Assembly (NCBI RefSeq): GCF_024868665.1
Contig: NC_079891.1
Location: 11,141,573-11,205,572 of the forward strand
Origin: Triplophysa rosa
Lineage: Eukaryota; Chordata; Actinopteri; Cypriniformes; Nemacheilidae
Direction of reading: 5' to 3'
Length of the DNA stretch: 64,000 nt
This document shows, piece by piece, positions 42,024-53,308 of the stretch. The notes beneath the pieces are model-generated. The model searched no databases. It was not told the origin of the DNA and saw only the letters and a program-made list of their open reading frames with translations. Both the position numbers and the translations under genes were made by a program. Position 1 is the stretch's first letter, and the number at the start of each line of letters is the position of its first letter.

Positions 42024-43205
42024 GCGTTGCACACTGAACTGGGGAAAATATCAAATCCATAATAGGTCTTTCTCTTGGACTTCTACATTTCGTCTGTTTT
42101 TATTTTAATTTCTCAACTGTCTTGTTTGGGCTTTTGTACAGTTTTCCTTGGCCTTCTATTGAAATTGAAACAACTGATAGACATCATATGAAGATCCAAA
42201 AGGAAATAGATTGCCTCCATATCAACCCAGATGGAGCTCAGCAGGTGTCATCCCAATAAATTCCTGAACTGCAGTATTGAGTGCGAAACAGAACTCTGGT
42301 AGGTGGTTGTGATAAACTCTCTTTGTCTACCACCGCTGGGGAAGCAGCACTAACACACATACATTCACACACAGCTACATGTCTTATTCATTCTCCGCTA
42401 CCCTCCTTTTCCCCGTTAGCACTGTCGGAGGAGAGGGTGCACATGCAACACTGATGGCACATGGACACATTCTTTCATCCCTCAATTATCTCACTCCATA
42501 ACTGTTCCCGTACATTTCCATACATACCCTGCACTTTGTCTTTGTTTGTCTCATGTTTTGTTAATTCCAGTGAGGCAATGTTACTCCCGTAGGAAACGCT
42601 ATCGGCCGACCCGAACGAACCGGCGTTAGCGGTTATGACGGCACTTCCAGGTCGCATCGATACAACATGGCTGGAAGTGGGCGATACCATTGGGTTAAGT
42701 GTTTGGGTTTTTTTGTGTATATTGGGTATGAAGTTGATGTGTTTAAGTGGAGTATATTAAAGAATGACATGCTACTTACCTGTTATACATATGAGGTGTA
42801 TAAGGTGTCAAAATATGTTAAGGTGGGATATACCAGTATGTGCGGTACTGGTATCACAAAAATGCATACTTACCTGAATAATGGTAGGGTCCAAAAAGGG
42901 GCGGGGTAGCCCAGGCGAAACCCAAAATCAATGCTTGTTCTGGTTTACCAAGTCAATGCAAGAGTGCTACCGTGGTGCCTCACGCAATCCCAAAAACCTG
43001 TCTTTAGAGTGAGTGAATAGATGTTTTGTTTGATACTTATCGTTGGATGATTATTTTGCTACTTTGGTTTTCTTTTATGATTTCATTTAATACTTTGGAT
43101 TTTATTGGTTACTGGGACACTGTAAACATATACATTCACTGTGGATTACTTCTTGGCACTGTAAATAAATACCACCTTGCACAGAAGTGATTCTGCGAGT
43201 GTGCC
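42024..43205. other. No gene or named element
   Basis: There are scattered short open frames only. The part from about 42950 to 43205 lies downstream (minus strand) of the Gypsy integrase remnant. It ends with TGATGGCACACTCGCAG and could be the 3' part of that element. I cannot show LTR ends. Confidence 0.4.
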
Positions 43206-43213
43206 ATCATTTT

Positions 43214-43640
43214 TTACATCCCTTTTGGACTCACAATTCCTCCCGAAGATGAGCTGGTGGGCTCATTTTCATCACAGTGGTGATACCAACTTTTGTGATT
43301 GTCGTCCACAAAAGCAGATATCATGGACTTCAGGGTATGGTTGACTCTTCCAGTCATGTTTGTCTGTGGATGGTAAGCTGTCGTCAACTTGTGCATCACA
43401 CTCCATTTTTCACATAATACAGTTAATAATGCAGAGACAAACTGTGTTCCTCTGTCCGACAAAATATAGTCAGGCAAGCCCCATCTAGTAAGCACTTCTC
43501 TCCCTAGGATTTCAGCAATGGCTGCAGCAGTGGCATGTTGAAATGGGAATAACTCTACCCATTGTGAGAAGTAATCAACAAAGACAAGCAAGAAATCATG
43601 TTGTTTAGACCTTTTTGGTAGTGGGCCCATTATATCTACG
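43214..43640 (-). pseudogene. Ty3/Gypsy integrase core fragment
   Basis: A 138-residue minus-strand frame shows the DDE core: 'LLVFVDYFSQWVELFP' (first Asp), 'LPDYILSDRGTQFVSALL' (second Asp) and 'TAYHPQTNMTGRVNHTLK'. At the third position Glu is expected (usually T-E-R-V-N) but Gly stands there, so the catalytic triad is broken. Integrase inserts LTR element DNA into the chromosome. Neither the zinc-binding N-terminus nor RT is adjacent; the neighbouring sequence on the 5' side (43650-44060) is another fragment. Confidence 0.85.
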
Positions 43641-43708
43641 CCAAGTATTTTGTTTGGTCTTGATGTAACAAGTTAAAGTCAATGAAGGTACTTTCTGTTG
43701 ACGAGCCG

Positions 43709-44100
43709 TTATCTCTTGAACTTCGTTTGGCTTGGAGCTGTCTGACTGAAATCTTTGGGTGATAGTGCTGAAGTCGTCCATTTGTTTTTTATATTGATGA
43801 AATTCTTATTGAGCATCTCTTGACTGCTCTTCAAACTTTGAAAAGTGGCTTTTAGGTCCTGGTGAACTTCTGCTTGAAGATCTTGAACCAGAAACCGTAC
43901 TCGGTCACAACAGCAGTCTCTACTTTGCGTAATCCTTCTGCGATCATACACTTTGTGGTCTTGGTCTCTTGCTCAATGTCCGATTTCACCTTTTGCTTTT
44001 TATCGTTAATGCACTTCAGTAATTGTTTCTGGTTGTCGTCCATTTTGGCAGCCATAGTTGAAATTTGAGTTGAATGATGAGAAAACTTGGCTGTTACCTG
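43709..44100 (-). pseudogene. Coiled-coil fragment, possibly Gypsy gag N-terminus
   Basis: Two overlapping minus-strand frames read 'MAAKMDDNQKQLLKCINDKK' and then 'VRFLVQDLQAEVHQDLKATF'. They are rich in charged residues with heptad-like leucines, joined by a frame change near 43900. Such coiled coils open the gag of some fish Gypsy elements, and the integrase fragment lies next to it. It could also be part of an unrelated gene. Confidence 0.4.
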
Positions 44101-44752
44101 TCATGATCCCGGTCACGTCTAGCTTTAATCTGGCACTGGTGTGTGTTTGTTTTTGTCGAGTGCATATGCACGTTGTTTTGACAGTTCGCCATGCGCTTGG
44201 CGTCTGCGTCATTTACCCCGCCCTCGTGTCTCCCCGTCAGGCTTTTCCCCTCACCAGTTTCTCATCACCATATCACTCTGTTCACCTGTAGATTGTCCCT
44301 GCCATCAGCTAATTAATTATCCCTCACCCTCTCACCTGCCGCTCTTTAGATTTCCCTATTTAGTCCCTCTTGTCCTCTCGACTTGTGTCAGAACGTTGCT
44401 CTTTAGCCAGCTTTGACTCCTCGTTCAGCCTTTTGGCTTGCTACCTCGTTTGGATATTGCTTTTAGCTCTAGTCTTTGTCTCAGTCATAGTCTTAGTCTT
44501 TATTTTATTTTTAGTTCCCTCACAGTCTTAGCTTTAGCCTTAGCCGAGTTTGGCTACCACCTGGTACCTTACTTTGTTTTTTTTGCCCGCTCTTGTTATC
44601 TATCTGCTCTCTCCTCAGTACCCATTGGCGTCCCGAACTCATCCACCTACCACCACTAGGCTTCGTCCTCCAGACACTGGATTTTCCAGACGGGGACAAA
44701 CTCTTTGATCGGGTCGAGTGTTCTTCCCGCACCAGGATCTTTGTGGTATCAG
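44100..44752 (+). mobile_element. Probable LTR, cut by DIRS copy C1
   Basis: It starts TGTCATGATCCCGGTCACG and contains a TATTTAG-type box (44358-44364) followed by CTCTTGTCCTCTCG. It is rich in T and C like the LTRs elsewhere, and breaks off where the DIRS head begins at 44753. No second LTR or duplication is seen. Confidence 0.45.
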
Positions 44753-46117
44753 TTCCCTTTCTGTCGGTCTCTCGACGTTGTGTCGAACCGACAGAATGGG
44801 GTTTGTCTTGAGAACCTATCATCTTCTGAGTATTTAGAAAAGGCCAATGAAAATTGGCGAATGAAATTTGCATGCCGGACTCCTCCCCGGATGTCCGGGT
44901 ATAAGAGGGAAGCCGGCGTGCTTATTCATTCACCTTCTGTTCTTCAGAGCCTACGCATCTGATGAGCATCTCTACGATCTTTGGTGATCATTTTTCTGCT
45001 GGAATCTACGACGTGGACAGCGGACGGTCCCTTCCTGCAGTGACTCTCCCCTGGGCGTCTCGGCAGTTCCGGAGGTGTTCGAGCAAATTTCCTTTCTAAA
45101 AGAGCAAATTTCTCCAGCGTGGCATGTCCCGCTGTTCTTATGGGTGCAACACACTCATCGAGGAGGGGGACGGACACGATGCCTGCTTCAAGTACGCTGG
45201 GGCAGACGTTGTGGATACGTCCTGCCAGCACTGCGGGCGGTGATGATTCAGACGTTGCGTCACGGGTGGCTGTGTTCCCACGGGACTCAGCCACCACCTC
45301 GTTTGCTCCCCGTTCTGTAGCGGCAGGACTACGGCCCTGCCATCCGCTACGGCAAGCAGCGAGAGTAATATGAGGATTACTTTGAGCGATAATCCACCAG
45401 CCACTGGCTCACGGACCGTTCACACCTCGTCTTGCTCGTCTGACCGTTCCGCAGGAGACAGTCCGCCGTCTTTTTCCTCTTTATCCATCACTAGCACCTT
45501 CCTCGGGGCAGGCTGGGCAGAGCAGCCCTGCTCCCTTAGGCCGGGAAACCGTTGAGTTGTCTCCCACAGAGCTCTAACCGGACCTAGTGCTCCAGACGTG
45601 GTAACCGCCCCTCCGTGGGCTGTTCCGTCTGATGTATCCTCATGAATGGTTCCCACCTTGGCAACCCATGACCTCCCCAGGTGGACTCCCACCTTGCGGT
45701 GAACTCCTGCAGTCCGCACATTTCCCCATGAGTTCTCCCCTGATGGTGAGACCATGTGGTCTCTCCACTAATTCCTCCCTACGGTAGGTAGTGGTCTCTG
45801 CAGCGTTTTTCCCCCGGGGGGAATAATGCTTACCCAGTGGCCCTTACGGTGCCAGGCGGCTTCTCGTCATTTAGAGAACTAGGCCTCCGCCCGTGACGGC
45901 CGGTGGCAGGTGCTTCCCAACTTTGTGGTAAAGCTCTGGGTCCCCCTTACTCTCCACTGGATGGCCATAATTTCGCGTTACCATCTTCGTCTGACTCGCT
46001 CAGGCCAGTCAACGTCGCTCCGCTAGAGATTGTGACGCGGCTCAGTGCTGTGGCGTCTTACATAGGAACCCCATTCTGTCGGTTCGACACACCGTCGAGA
46101 GACCGGCAGAAAGGGAA
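44753..46117 (+). mobile_element. DIRS-like element, copy C1 (internally deleted)
   Basis: Head and start of gag (44753-45480) are joined directly to the 3' untranslated part (about 45485-46117, with 'GGGCAGGCTGGGCAGAGCAG'). All of pol is missing. The junction lies in 'CCGTCTTTTTCCTC/TTTATCCATCACT', where the left half matches copy A near 15000 and the right half copy A near 10900. TATAAGAG at 44900-44907 gives a complete promoter. Both termini are intact, so it could move only with enzymes from another copy. Confidence 0.85.
44900..44907 (+). promoter_or_regulatory. TATA box of DIRS copy C1
   Basis: TATAAGAG occurs in the standard head context and is followed by 'GCTTATTCATTCACC'. Confidence 0.55.
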
Positions 46118-46450
46118 CGTCTTGGTTACGGATGTAACCTCGGTTCCCTGATGGAGGGAATGAGACGTTGTGTCCCTCATGCCACAACACTGGCCGCCCA
46201 CCCCAGCGGTCGGGGGAGGATGCTTAAGGCTCCTAAGACCAAAGTTGAATGAATGAGCACGCCGGCTTCCCTCTTATACCCGGACATCCGGGGAGGAGTC
46301 CGGCATGCAAATTTCATTCGCCAATTTTCATTGGCCTTTTCTAAATACTCAGAAGATGATAGGTTCTCAAGACAAACCCCATTCTGTCGGTTCGACACAA
46401 CGTCTCGTTCCCTCCATCAGGGAACCGAGGTTACATCCGTAACCAAGACG
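46118..46450. repeat. 333-bp unit with 57-bp inverted arms between C1 and C2
   Basis: Arms at 46118-46174 and 46394-46450 are reverse complements with few mismatches and a 219-bp spacer. The spacer carries the DIRS head with the TATA box reading leftward (about 46270-46277). It is the same unit as 9929-10261 in opposite orientation. It forms the 3' end of C1 and abuts the 3' end of C2. Confidence 0.9.
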
Positions 46451-46599
46451 TTCCCTTTCTGTCGGTCTCTCGACGTTGTGTCGAACCAACAGAATGGGGT
46501 TCCTATGGAAAACGCCACAGCACTGAGAAGAGCCCAGGACGAGAAGAGGTGCCACCTATGGGCGTATAGCCGCCCAGTGGCCGAAGCCCTAGCCTGAGT

Positions 46600-47560
46600 G
46601 ACGTCCCAACCGGACCGGGGGTGGGTCACTCAGGATCTCCTCGTCCCGTCCAGACATGGAGACCAGGTTTTGCCTGGGATGCCATAACGTGCCCCTTCCC
46701 CTGGGGAAGCTGTCTGCCAGGGGGAGCGGCCAGGGGGGAGTTGTTGTCAGAGCCTCAGCTCCGAGAACCAAGTCCTGGATAGGCCGAAGGGGCGTAACTA
46801 GTACCACTTGATGCTCCTCTTCCCTGGCCTTGCACAGGCCCTGTGCAATGAGGCTCACTGGGGGGAAGCGTACTTCCGCTTGTCCCGTGGCCAGCTGTGC
46901 GCAAGGGCATCTGTGCCGAGGGTACCTCGGACAGGGAGTACCCAAGCGGACAATGGGAGGAGTTCGGGGAGGCAACAGGACCACCTGTGCCTGGCCAAAC
47001 TGCCCCCAAATGAGCCGGCTGAGCGGGGAGGGAGTCGCCACTCTCCGCAAGGCGTCAACTGACGAGAGAGCACATCGGCTGTCTGGTTCAGGACGCCTGG
47101 GATGTGTGTGGCTCGCAGGGAGCTGATCACCTGCTGACCCCAGAGGAGGAGGCGTCGGGCGAGTCATGTTAGCTGCTGTGAGTGAAGAATACGCCACAGC
47201 AGCTGTGCTGTCCGACCGGACCAGCATGTGCTTCCCTGCACGAGAGGAAGTTCCTCAATGCAAGTAGCACAACCCACAACTCTAGGCAGTTGAATGCCAA
47301 CGCAGGCGGGGGCCCCTCCACCGCCACGACACTGCTCGCCCGTTGCACACGGCACCCCTTAGGGTGTGTCAGCAGAAAAGCATGTGACCAACTTCTGCTG
47401 CCGGTGTGCCACGCTCTCCAAGGAACTTGACTCTGCCGCCAGTGTTGGAGCGGTCGTATATGCATCGACCCGAGGGGGGGGCCACCCCCGCCGAGGATGC
47501 CATGAATCCCAGGAGCCTCTTGTTACAGGGGGACCGCTGACTGTCTGATCTCAGGCAGTT
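46600..47560 (-). pseudogene. DIRS RNase H and connector remnant, copy C2
   Basis: Minus-strand pieces: 'MLVRSDSTAAVAYSSLTAAN' at 47227, 'ATHIPGVLNQTADVLSRQLT' at about 47105, and upstream thumb-like sequence 'LLGFMASSAGVAPPSGRC' at 47540. Several shifts occur. The order and content equal copy A. Confidence 0.65.
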
Positions 47561-47689
47561 CAACATTCACCGGGAGCGCTAGTCCTCGCGCCCCCCCCCC
47601 CTGGGGGTGAGCGGGGCCGCTCGTGAGGACAGAGTCGAGTTCCATACCGAGAAAGAGGATGCTCTGCCCGGGGAGAGCTTGCTCTTATC

Positions 47690-48193
47690 TCAGTTGACCT
47701 GTGGCCCCACCGATCTAGGTGCCGGAGCACCAGGTCCCTGTGTGTACACCACAGATCTCGAGAGTGTGCCCAAACTTGAGCCAGTCGTCGAGATAGTTAG
47801 TACCCGTACACCTCCTTCCCAACGGGGAAGGAAGGCGGCTTCCACGACCTTCGTAAAGAATCGTGGAGACAGGGACAGACCGAAGGGGAGGACCCTGTAC
47901 TGATATGCCCGTCCCTCGAGCGCGAACCATCGGAACGGCCGATGTCGAGGGAGGATCGAGACATGAAGTACACGTCCTAGGTCGATTGCCACGAACCAGT
48001 CCTGACGCCTGACGGACGCCAGGATGCGCTTCTGCGTGACCATGCTGAAAGGCAGCTCTTGTAGTTGCCTGTTCAGAACATGCAGATCTAAGATAGGGCG
48101 CAACCCTCCGCATTTCTTAGGGACAATGAAGTACGGGCTGTAAAACCCGCTGAACACCTCGGCCGGTGGGACGGGCTCGATCGCTCCCTTCAC
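47690..48193 (-). pseudogene. DIRS reverse transcriptase remnant, copy C2
   Basis: This is one of the longest readable RT pieces. It begins 'MKGAIEPVPPAEVFSGFY' and continues 'SPYFIVPKKCGGLRPILDL', 'HVLNRQLQELPFSM', 'QDWFVAIDLGRVLHVSI' (motif A, one codon short) and 'YQYRVLPFGLSLSP' (motif B). A frameshift at about 47840 separates it from 'NYLDDWL' (motif C), which is present in the next frame. Catalytic aspartates are kept, but the frame is broken. Confidence 0.8.
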
Positions 48194-48369
48194 CAGAAGG
48201 GAAGAGACCTCCGCCCGAAGTACGGGGGCATCCCTGCCTCTGCCTGAGGTAAAAGGACGTCCCGGAACTTGGGCGGACGTGTAGCGACTGGAATCGCGTA
48301 GCCGAGACGGATCGTCTTCCTCAGCCAGCCTGACAGTCTGGGGGCTACCAGAACTGTGACAGGGGGACT

Positions 48370-50640
48370 AGAGGTTGATCTGCTTCATCGCCCCCGCGGA
48401 GGGTGGTTCGATGGCTAGCAGTACGGATTCCTTGCCGGGGGAGGCCCCCCGGGGAGAAGATCGGCTCTGCCATATTTCCTGTATGACTGAGAGTGCTGAG
48501 GGCTGGTGTTTATACTCGACATTGCGCTTTGCCATGATGCAACGTCGAGTTTGCCGTTCACCGTCGTGCAGAGGGTGAGAGCGGCTGAGGTAACCCAGAG
48601 AGAGAGGAAACTCTCCTTTTTGAGAGTAAGTGGGAGCCAGCCCCCCAGAGGGGGCCAGGAGATGGAGGGACGGGGCAGGAACCGTCCCTATCCGACCTAC
48701 CAGCGCTGTGGCTGGGGTCGGGCCCAATGGTAGCCTCGATCCCCCTGAGGTGATCCCATGACAGCCGCAGCCCGAGGCTGCTGATGGGGCGATGGTCTCC
48801 TCTTCGCTGTCTCCTCCAGGTCACTGGAGGGCGTTGAAGAGGACCAGGTCTGCTGGGAAGCAGACAGTGCACGGGACTCGATGGCCGAGGCGGCCGAGTT
48901 GCGGCACGGAGGACTGCTTTTTACTGTCGAGAACCCTCCACAGTAACACCAACCAGCCCCCCCTTGCGAGACGGGTATGTCGAGAAAGCGGACCTTCTCA
49001 GCGTTACTCATCTGCGCAAGTATCGGCCAGAGGAGTTCCTCATGGACCACAAGTGTGGACATCGTCCGACCCAGGGCCCCCGTGGTCACCCGTAGAGCGA
49101 GGTCGGTGACGGCGCGGAATTCCTGCATAAGCGCTGGGTCGGTCTTACCCTCGTGGAGCTCTCTCAACGCCCTGGCCTGGCAGGAGCCATAGCGTGGAGA
49201 GAGGAGGCAGCTTGGTCCGCCGCAATGTAAGCTCTCGACACCAGAGATGCCGAGACACCACATGCTTTGGACGGGAGTCTCGGTCGAGCCCCCCCATTTG
49301 GCCGCCAACTACGGGCACGAGTGCACCGCGGCGGCAAACTCCATCTGGGGGACACTGACGCATCCTCCAGCTGTCTCAACCTCGAGGGAAGAGAGGGTGA
49401 CAGAACTTTGTTTGACGTGAAACGTGCTGGAAAGGGGCATTCCAGGTCTTACAAAGTTCCTCATGCACTTCTGGTAAACACGACACTGGGGGCGGGCGCG
49501 GCTTGGAGCCGCCCTCAAACCCGAGGCTCCATGTAGCCAGCCGCGAACGCCGGGAGAGGCAGTGCGGGCACTGCAACCCAACACTCACGGCGGCCCGGGA
49601 AAGCATGGCCGACATCTCGACATCCGCTTTTTCCTGAGCTCGACCCCCCGAGGGAGGGAGCCCGAAGAATCGTCGGAGTCGGATGGCAGTACGTCACCCC
49701 CCGATGCTGCAAGAGACCTCTCATCATCACGCATCGTGTCCGAATACGTGATTGAGGAATAAGACGGCGGACCGTCTATTTGGGGAACGGTCAGACAAGC
49801 GAAACGAGGTGTGAACGGTCCGTGAGCCGTGGCTGGCGGATTATCTCTCACAGTAATCCTCATATCACCCTCGCTGCATGCCATAGCGGAAGGCAGGGCA
49901 GTAGTCCTGCCGCCACGGAACGGGGAGCAAACGAGGTGGTGGCTGAGTCCCGTGGGAACACAGCCACCTGTGACGCAACGTCTGAATCGTCACCGCCCGC
50001 AGTGCGGGCAGGACGTATCCACAATGTCTGCCCCAGCGTACTGGAAGCAGGCATTGTGTCCGTCCCCCTCCTCGACGAGTGTGTTACACCCAAGAGAATC
50101 TCATCATCACGCATCGTGTCCGAATACGTGATTGAGGAATAAGACGGCGGACCGTCTTTCTTGGGGAACGGTCAGACAAGCGAAACGAGGTGTGAACGGT
50201 CCGTGAGCCGTGGCTGGCGGATTATCGCTCACAGTAATCCTCATATCACCCTCGCTGCTTGCCATAGCGGACGGCAGGGCCGTAGTCCTGCCGCCACGGA
50301 ACGGGGAGCAAACGAGGTGGTGGCTGAGTCCCGTGGGAACACAGCCACCTGTGACGCAGCGTCTGAATCGTCACCGCCCGCAGTGCGGGCAGGACGTATC
50401 CACAACGTCTGCCCCAGCGTACTGGAAGCAGGCATTGTGTCCGTCCCCCTCCTCGATGAGTGTGTTGCACCCATGAGAACAGCGGGACAAGCCACGCTGG
50501 AGAAATTTTCTCTTTTAGAAAAGGAAATTTGCTCGAACACCTCCGGAACTGCCGAGACGCCCAGGGGAGAGTCACTGCAGGAAGGGACCGTCCGCTGTCC
50601 ACGTCGTAGATTCTAGCAGAAAGAATGATCACCCAGATCG
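48370..50640 (-). pseudogene. DIRS gag remnant with 381-bp tandem duplication, copy C2
   Basis: It has the same gag pieces as copy A: 'MSAMLSRAAVSVGLQCP' at 49615, 'GKTDPALMQEFRAVTDLALR' at about 49140-49090, and 'MSNAEKVRFLDIPVSQGG' near 49010-48950. The N-terminal part is duplicated: the segment 49714-50094 recurs at 50095-50475 with few differences, doubling the Cys/His cluster. Frame changes occur as in copy A. Confidence 0.7.
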
Positions 50641-50710
50641 TAGAGAAGCTCACCAGATGCGTAGGCTCTGAAGAACAAAAGGTGAATGAATGAGCACGCC
50701 GGCTTCCCTC

Positions 50711-50718
50711 TTATACCC
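50711..50718 (-). promoter_or_regulatory. TATA box of DIRS copy C2
   Basis: TATAAGAG on the minus strand lies in the standard head context. Confidence 0.55.
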
Positions 50719-50989
50719 GGACATCCGGGGAGGAGCCCGGCATGCAAATTTCATTCGCCAATTTTCATTGGCCTTTTCCAAATACTCAGAAGATGATAGG
50801 TTCTCAAGACAAACCCCATTCTGTCGGTTCGACACAACGTCTCGTTCCCTCCATCAGGGAACCGAGGTTACATCCGTAACCAAGACGTTCTCTCTCACTT
50901 CGAGTGTCGTCGGGTAGAGTGTTCTACCTGGACATGTATGTGGCGCTTTTAAGGGCAGCCGCATGAGTGGTATGCTGCTCAGCAATCGG

Positions 50990-52475
50990 TCTTTTTAAGC
51001 TTTTTAAACAATTTTAACTTATTGTAGGTTGGAAATGCACAGATATATTACTTGTTTGTTTGATTACTTCACTGAATGGGGAGTTAGGACATATGGATGG
51101 ATTTATTTCTGGGAGATTCTGGATGGATTCTGGAAATGTGGCCTACTTAACAATAACTGGGTGGATGACAGGAAACCTTTGCTGAGGAAACTATCTTTAA
51201 CAAAATGCTTCCCTCTTTTCCTTACGATGGAGCAACTTGGTCATCTGAGTGATTCCCATTTCTTAAAAAGTCTGAGATGTGCATCTCCTCTGGCTTCTGA
51301 AATCAAGAACATGTTGCGGTCAAATGGGATTTTACGACTCAGATCTCGCCCAAGGGGTAAGAAAGCTGGTAGGAATTATATTCATTCAATATGTACAATT
51401 GTTGGAAATAGCTCTACTTCTTGTGGAACTGCAGGGGATATTAAAAGACAGTTAACTGGGCAAAGAATGTTTCCATATGACTGTTGCTACCATCCTAATA
51501 ACTTAATTCATATCAAGACAAAACAACACAAGTCAATACCATCTATGCCTGGTTTTATTTTTTCTAATGTGCGCTCTTTACGTCACAAATGTGATGAGCT
51601 GTACAGTGTAGCATCGATTAACAACTCAGCAGTTGTCGCTGTTTCAGAGACATGGTTAAATGCTGATATTCCACATTCAGTTGTAACTTTTCTCGGATAT
51701 ACAATACACCGGCGATCGCGAAAGAGGTGCGGGAGGAGGAGTTGCCTTGTATGTTTGTGACACCATCAAGCAAATACGACTGACTCATCTAGAAGAAGAT
51801 GAATGTGAAGCTCTGTGGGTCTGGGCATGTCCCAGTCGTTTACCTCAAGGACTAAGTTGTATTATTGCGGCGGTGCTCTATTTTCCACCACGTTCTTCTG
51901 TAACAGCCAACCTGATACACTAATTACGCAGTATTTGGACAGTTGTCTTAGAAACATTGAATGTAACTACCAGCAGGCTGCAATTGTCATACTCGGTGAC
52001 ACAAATAAGTACAAGTCGGAAACCATTTGCAGCAGATATGGGTTAAAACATACCGTGGCCAGAGCAACAAGAAGGGCAAGTCAACTAGACTCAATATTTA
52101 CCAATATTTCCTCCATGTATCAGTCACCTGAGCACTTGCCACCTGTGGGTTCTTCTGACCATCAGACTATCTTGCTAAATGCAGGTAACTGGCCCAACGA
52201 ACCTATAAAACACATTTATTGTAGAAAACGTACCCCTGAGACAATCAGGGAATTGGGTCTCCTTATGAACATTACTGACTTTTCTCACATTCATGAAGCT
52301 ACAGACCCTGAAGCTAAGGTTGGTGCCTTTAGCTCAACTATCATATCCGTCTTGAATAAAACAGTTCCATTAAAGAAGGTCTCTATTACAGAACACAGAT
52401 TAGCCTTGGATGACTGTTCAAATTAAAGATCTGATAAAGTACAGACAGTGGGCATTTTTTTCTGGCGACAAAAAA
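50990..52475 (+). pseudogene. LINE endonuclease region (CR1/L2/Rex-like)
   Basis: A 243-residue frame from 51029 has an N-terminal part without named domain, then the apurinic-type endonuclease: 'FIFSNVRSLRHKCDELYSVA', 'AVVAVSETWLNADIPHSV' (Glu of S-E-T-W-L) and 'GYTIHRR'. A frameshift near 51720 leads to pieces including 'AAIVILGDTNKYKSE' (G-D-x-N) and 'LPPVGSSDHQTILLN' (S-D-H). These are the catalytic motifs of LINE endonucleases, which nick the target. Two frame changes break it. The element is cut at about 52475, before the RT domain. Confidence 0.8.
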
Positions 52476-52477
52476 GG

Positions 52478-52662
52478 TGGATTGTGCAATGTGGTTCCAG
52501 TTCCCTCCCCGACGAGGGTGTCTGCTGTTCGGCAGGTCGAGCTTCTCCCCTCCAATCTCCGTGCTGCTGGTGGTGTCACCGTATACTGTCGTTACTGTCT
52601 TTATTGTCAATAAACTTCTGATTTCTCCCCGCAACGGAGTCTGTCACCTAGTAACTCATGAC
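52478..52662 (+). mobile_element. Possible LTR 3' end of a Gypsy element
   Basis: The stretch holds TGTCAATAAACTTCTG (a polyadenylation-type signal) and ends 'CTCATGACA', directly before protease-coding sequence. A solo 3' part of an LTR followed by a large internal deletion is the simplest reading. No second copy supports it. Confidence 0.35.
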
Positions 52663-52689
52663 AGAACGGTCTGACCAACTACAAGAGTC

Positions 52690-53308
52690 AGCGGGAAGTC
52701 CGGGTGGGCGCCATTCCTGTATCCCTTCAGTCTTCCCGCATCCAGCTGCCGTTCCATCTGACCTTCGATGGACTCATCCACACGGGATTGGCCCTCATGG
52801 ATTCCGGTGACGAGGGGATCTTCAATTGACGTCGCCATGGCTCGTTCCATCTTAAATGGAAGATCCCAGCCATACCTCTTCCCCAGCCCATCTCGGTCTG
52901 GACGCTAGCGGGGCATCCCTTCACCTCCATCACTCACGTCACTCCTCATGTAAACCTTTTTCTTTCTGGTAACCATTGTGAGCGATTAAAGCTGTACATC
53001 CTCGATTCCCCTAATACTCCCGGCATGTTAGGGCATCCTTGGTTGTCACAGCATAATCCTCACATGGATTGGGCTATTAATTCTGTTTTGGCTTGGAGCA
53101 TTTTTTGTCACGTGTCATGTCTTGGTCCTGCTCCCTCTCCTGTATCTGTGTCTCCTGTGTTTCACGTCGAAGCCACCGATTTGACCGGGGTCCCGGAGGA
53201 GTACCATGATCTTCAGTCCATGTTGAGCAAGTCATGGGCCACCTCTCTTCCTCCGCATCGCCCCTATGACTGTGTCATAGATCTCCTTCCGGGCACTTCG
53301 ACACCTTA
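52690..53308 (+). pseudogene. Gypsy aspartic protease remnant
   Basis: The frame at 52708-52830 gives 'HLTFDGLIHTGLALMDSGDE', with the D-S-G active site (family D-S/T-G), ending in a stop. Linker sequence continues in other frames to '[18 protein letters not shown]' (53025 on), the typical G-x-P-W-L segment, and to '[18 protein letters not shown]', which leads to RT. Confidence 0.75.

Larger units (their letters stand above)
46451..50887 (-). mobile_element. DIRS-like retroelement, copy C2 (recombinase deleted)
   Basis: On the minus strand the copy starts with a 57-bp arm (50887-50831), head and TATA box (about 50711-50718), then gag, RT and RNase H, and ends at 46451. Immediately inside the 3' end, 'CAGCACTGAG' (46516-46525) is joined to 'AAGAGC', skipping the stretch equivalent to 10340-11855 of copy A, which is the entire recombinase and 3' untranslated part. 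RT carries the same one-codon deletion as copy A. Confidence 0.85.

Noticed and set aside
42640..42920. 80-residue frame as a host gene exon
   Set aside because: No splice context, no similarity I recognise and low-complexity codon use. Left as unassigned DNA.
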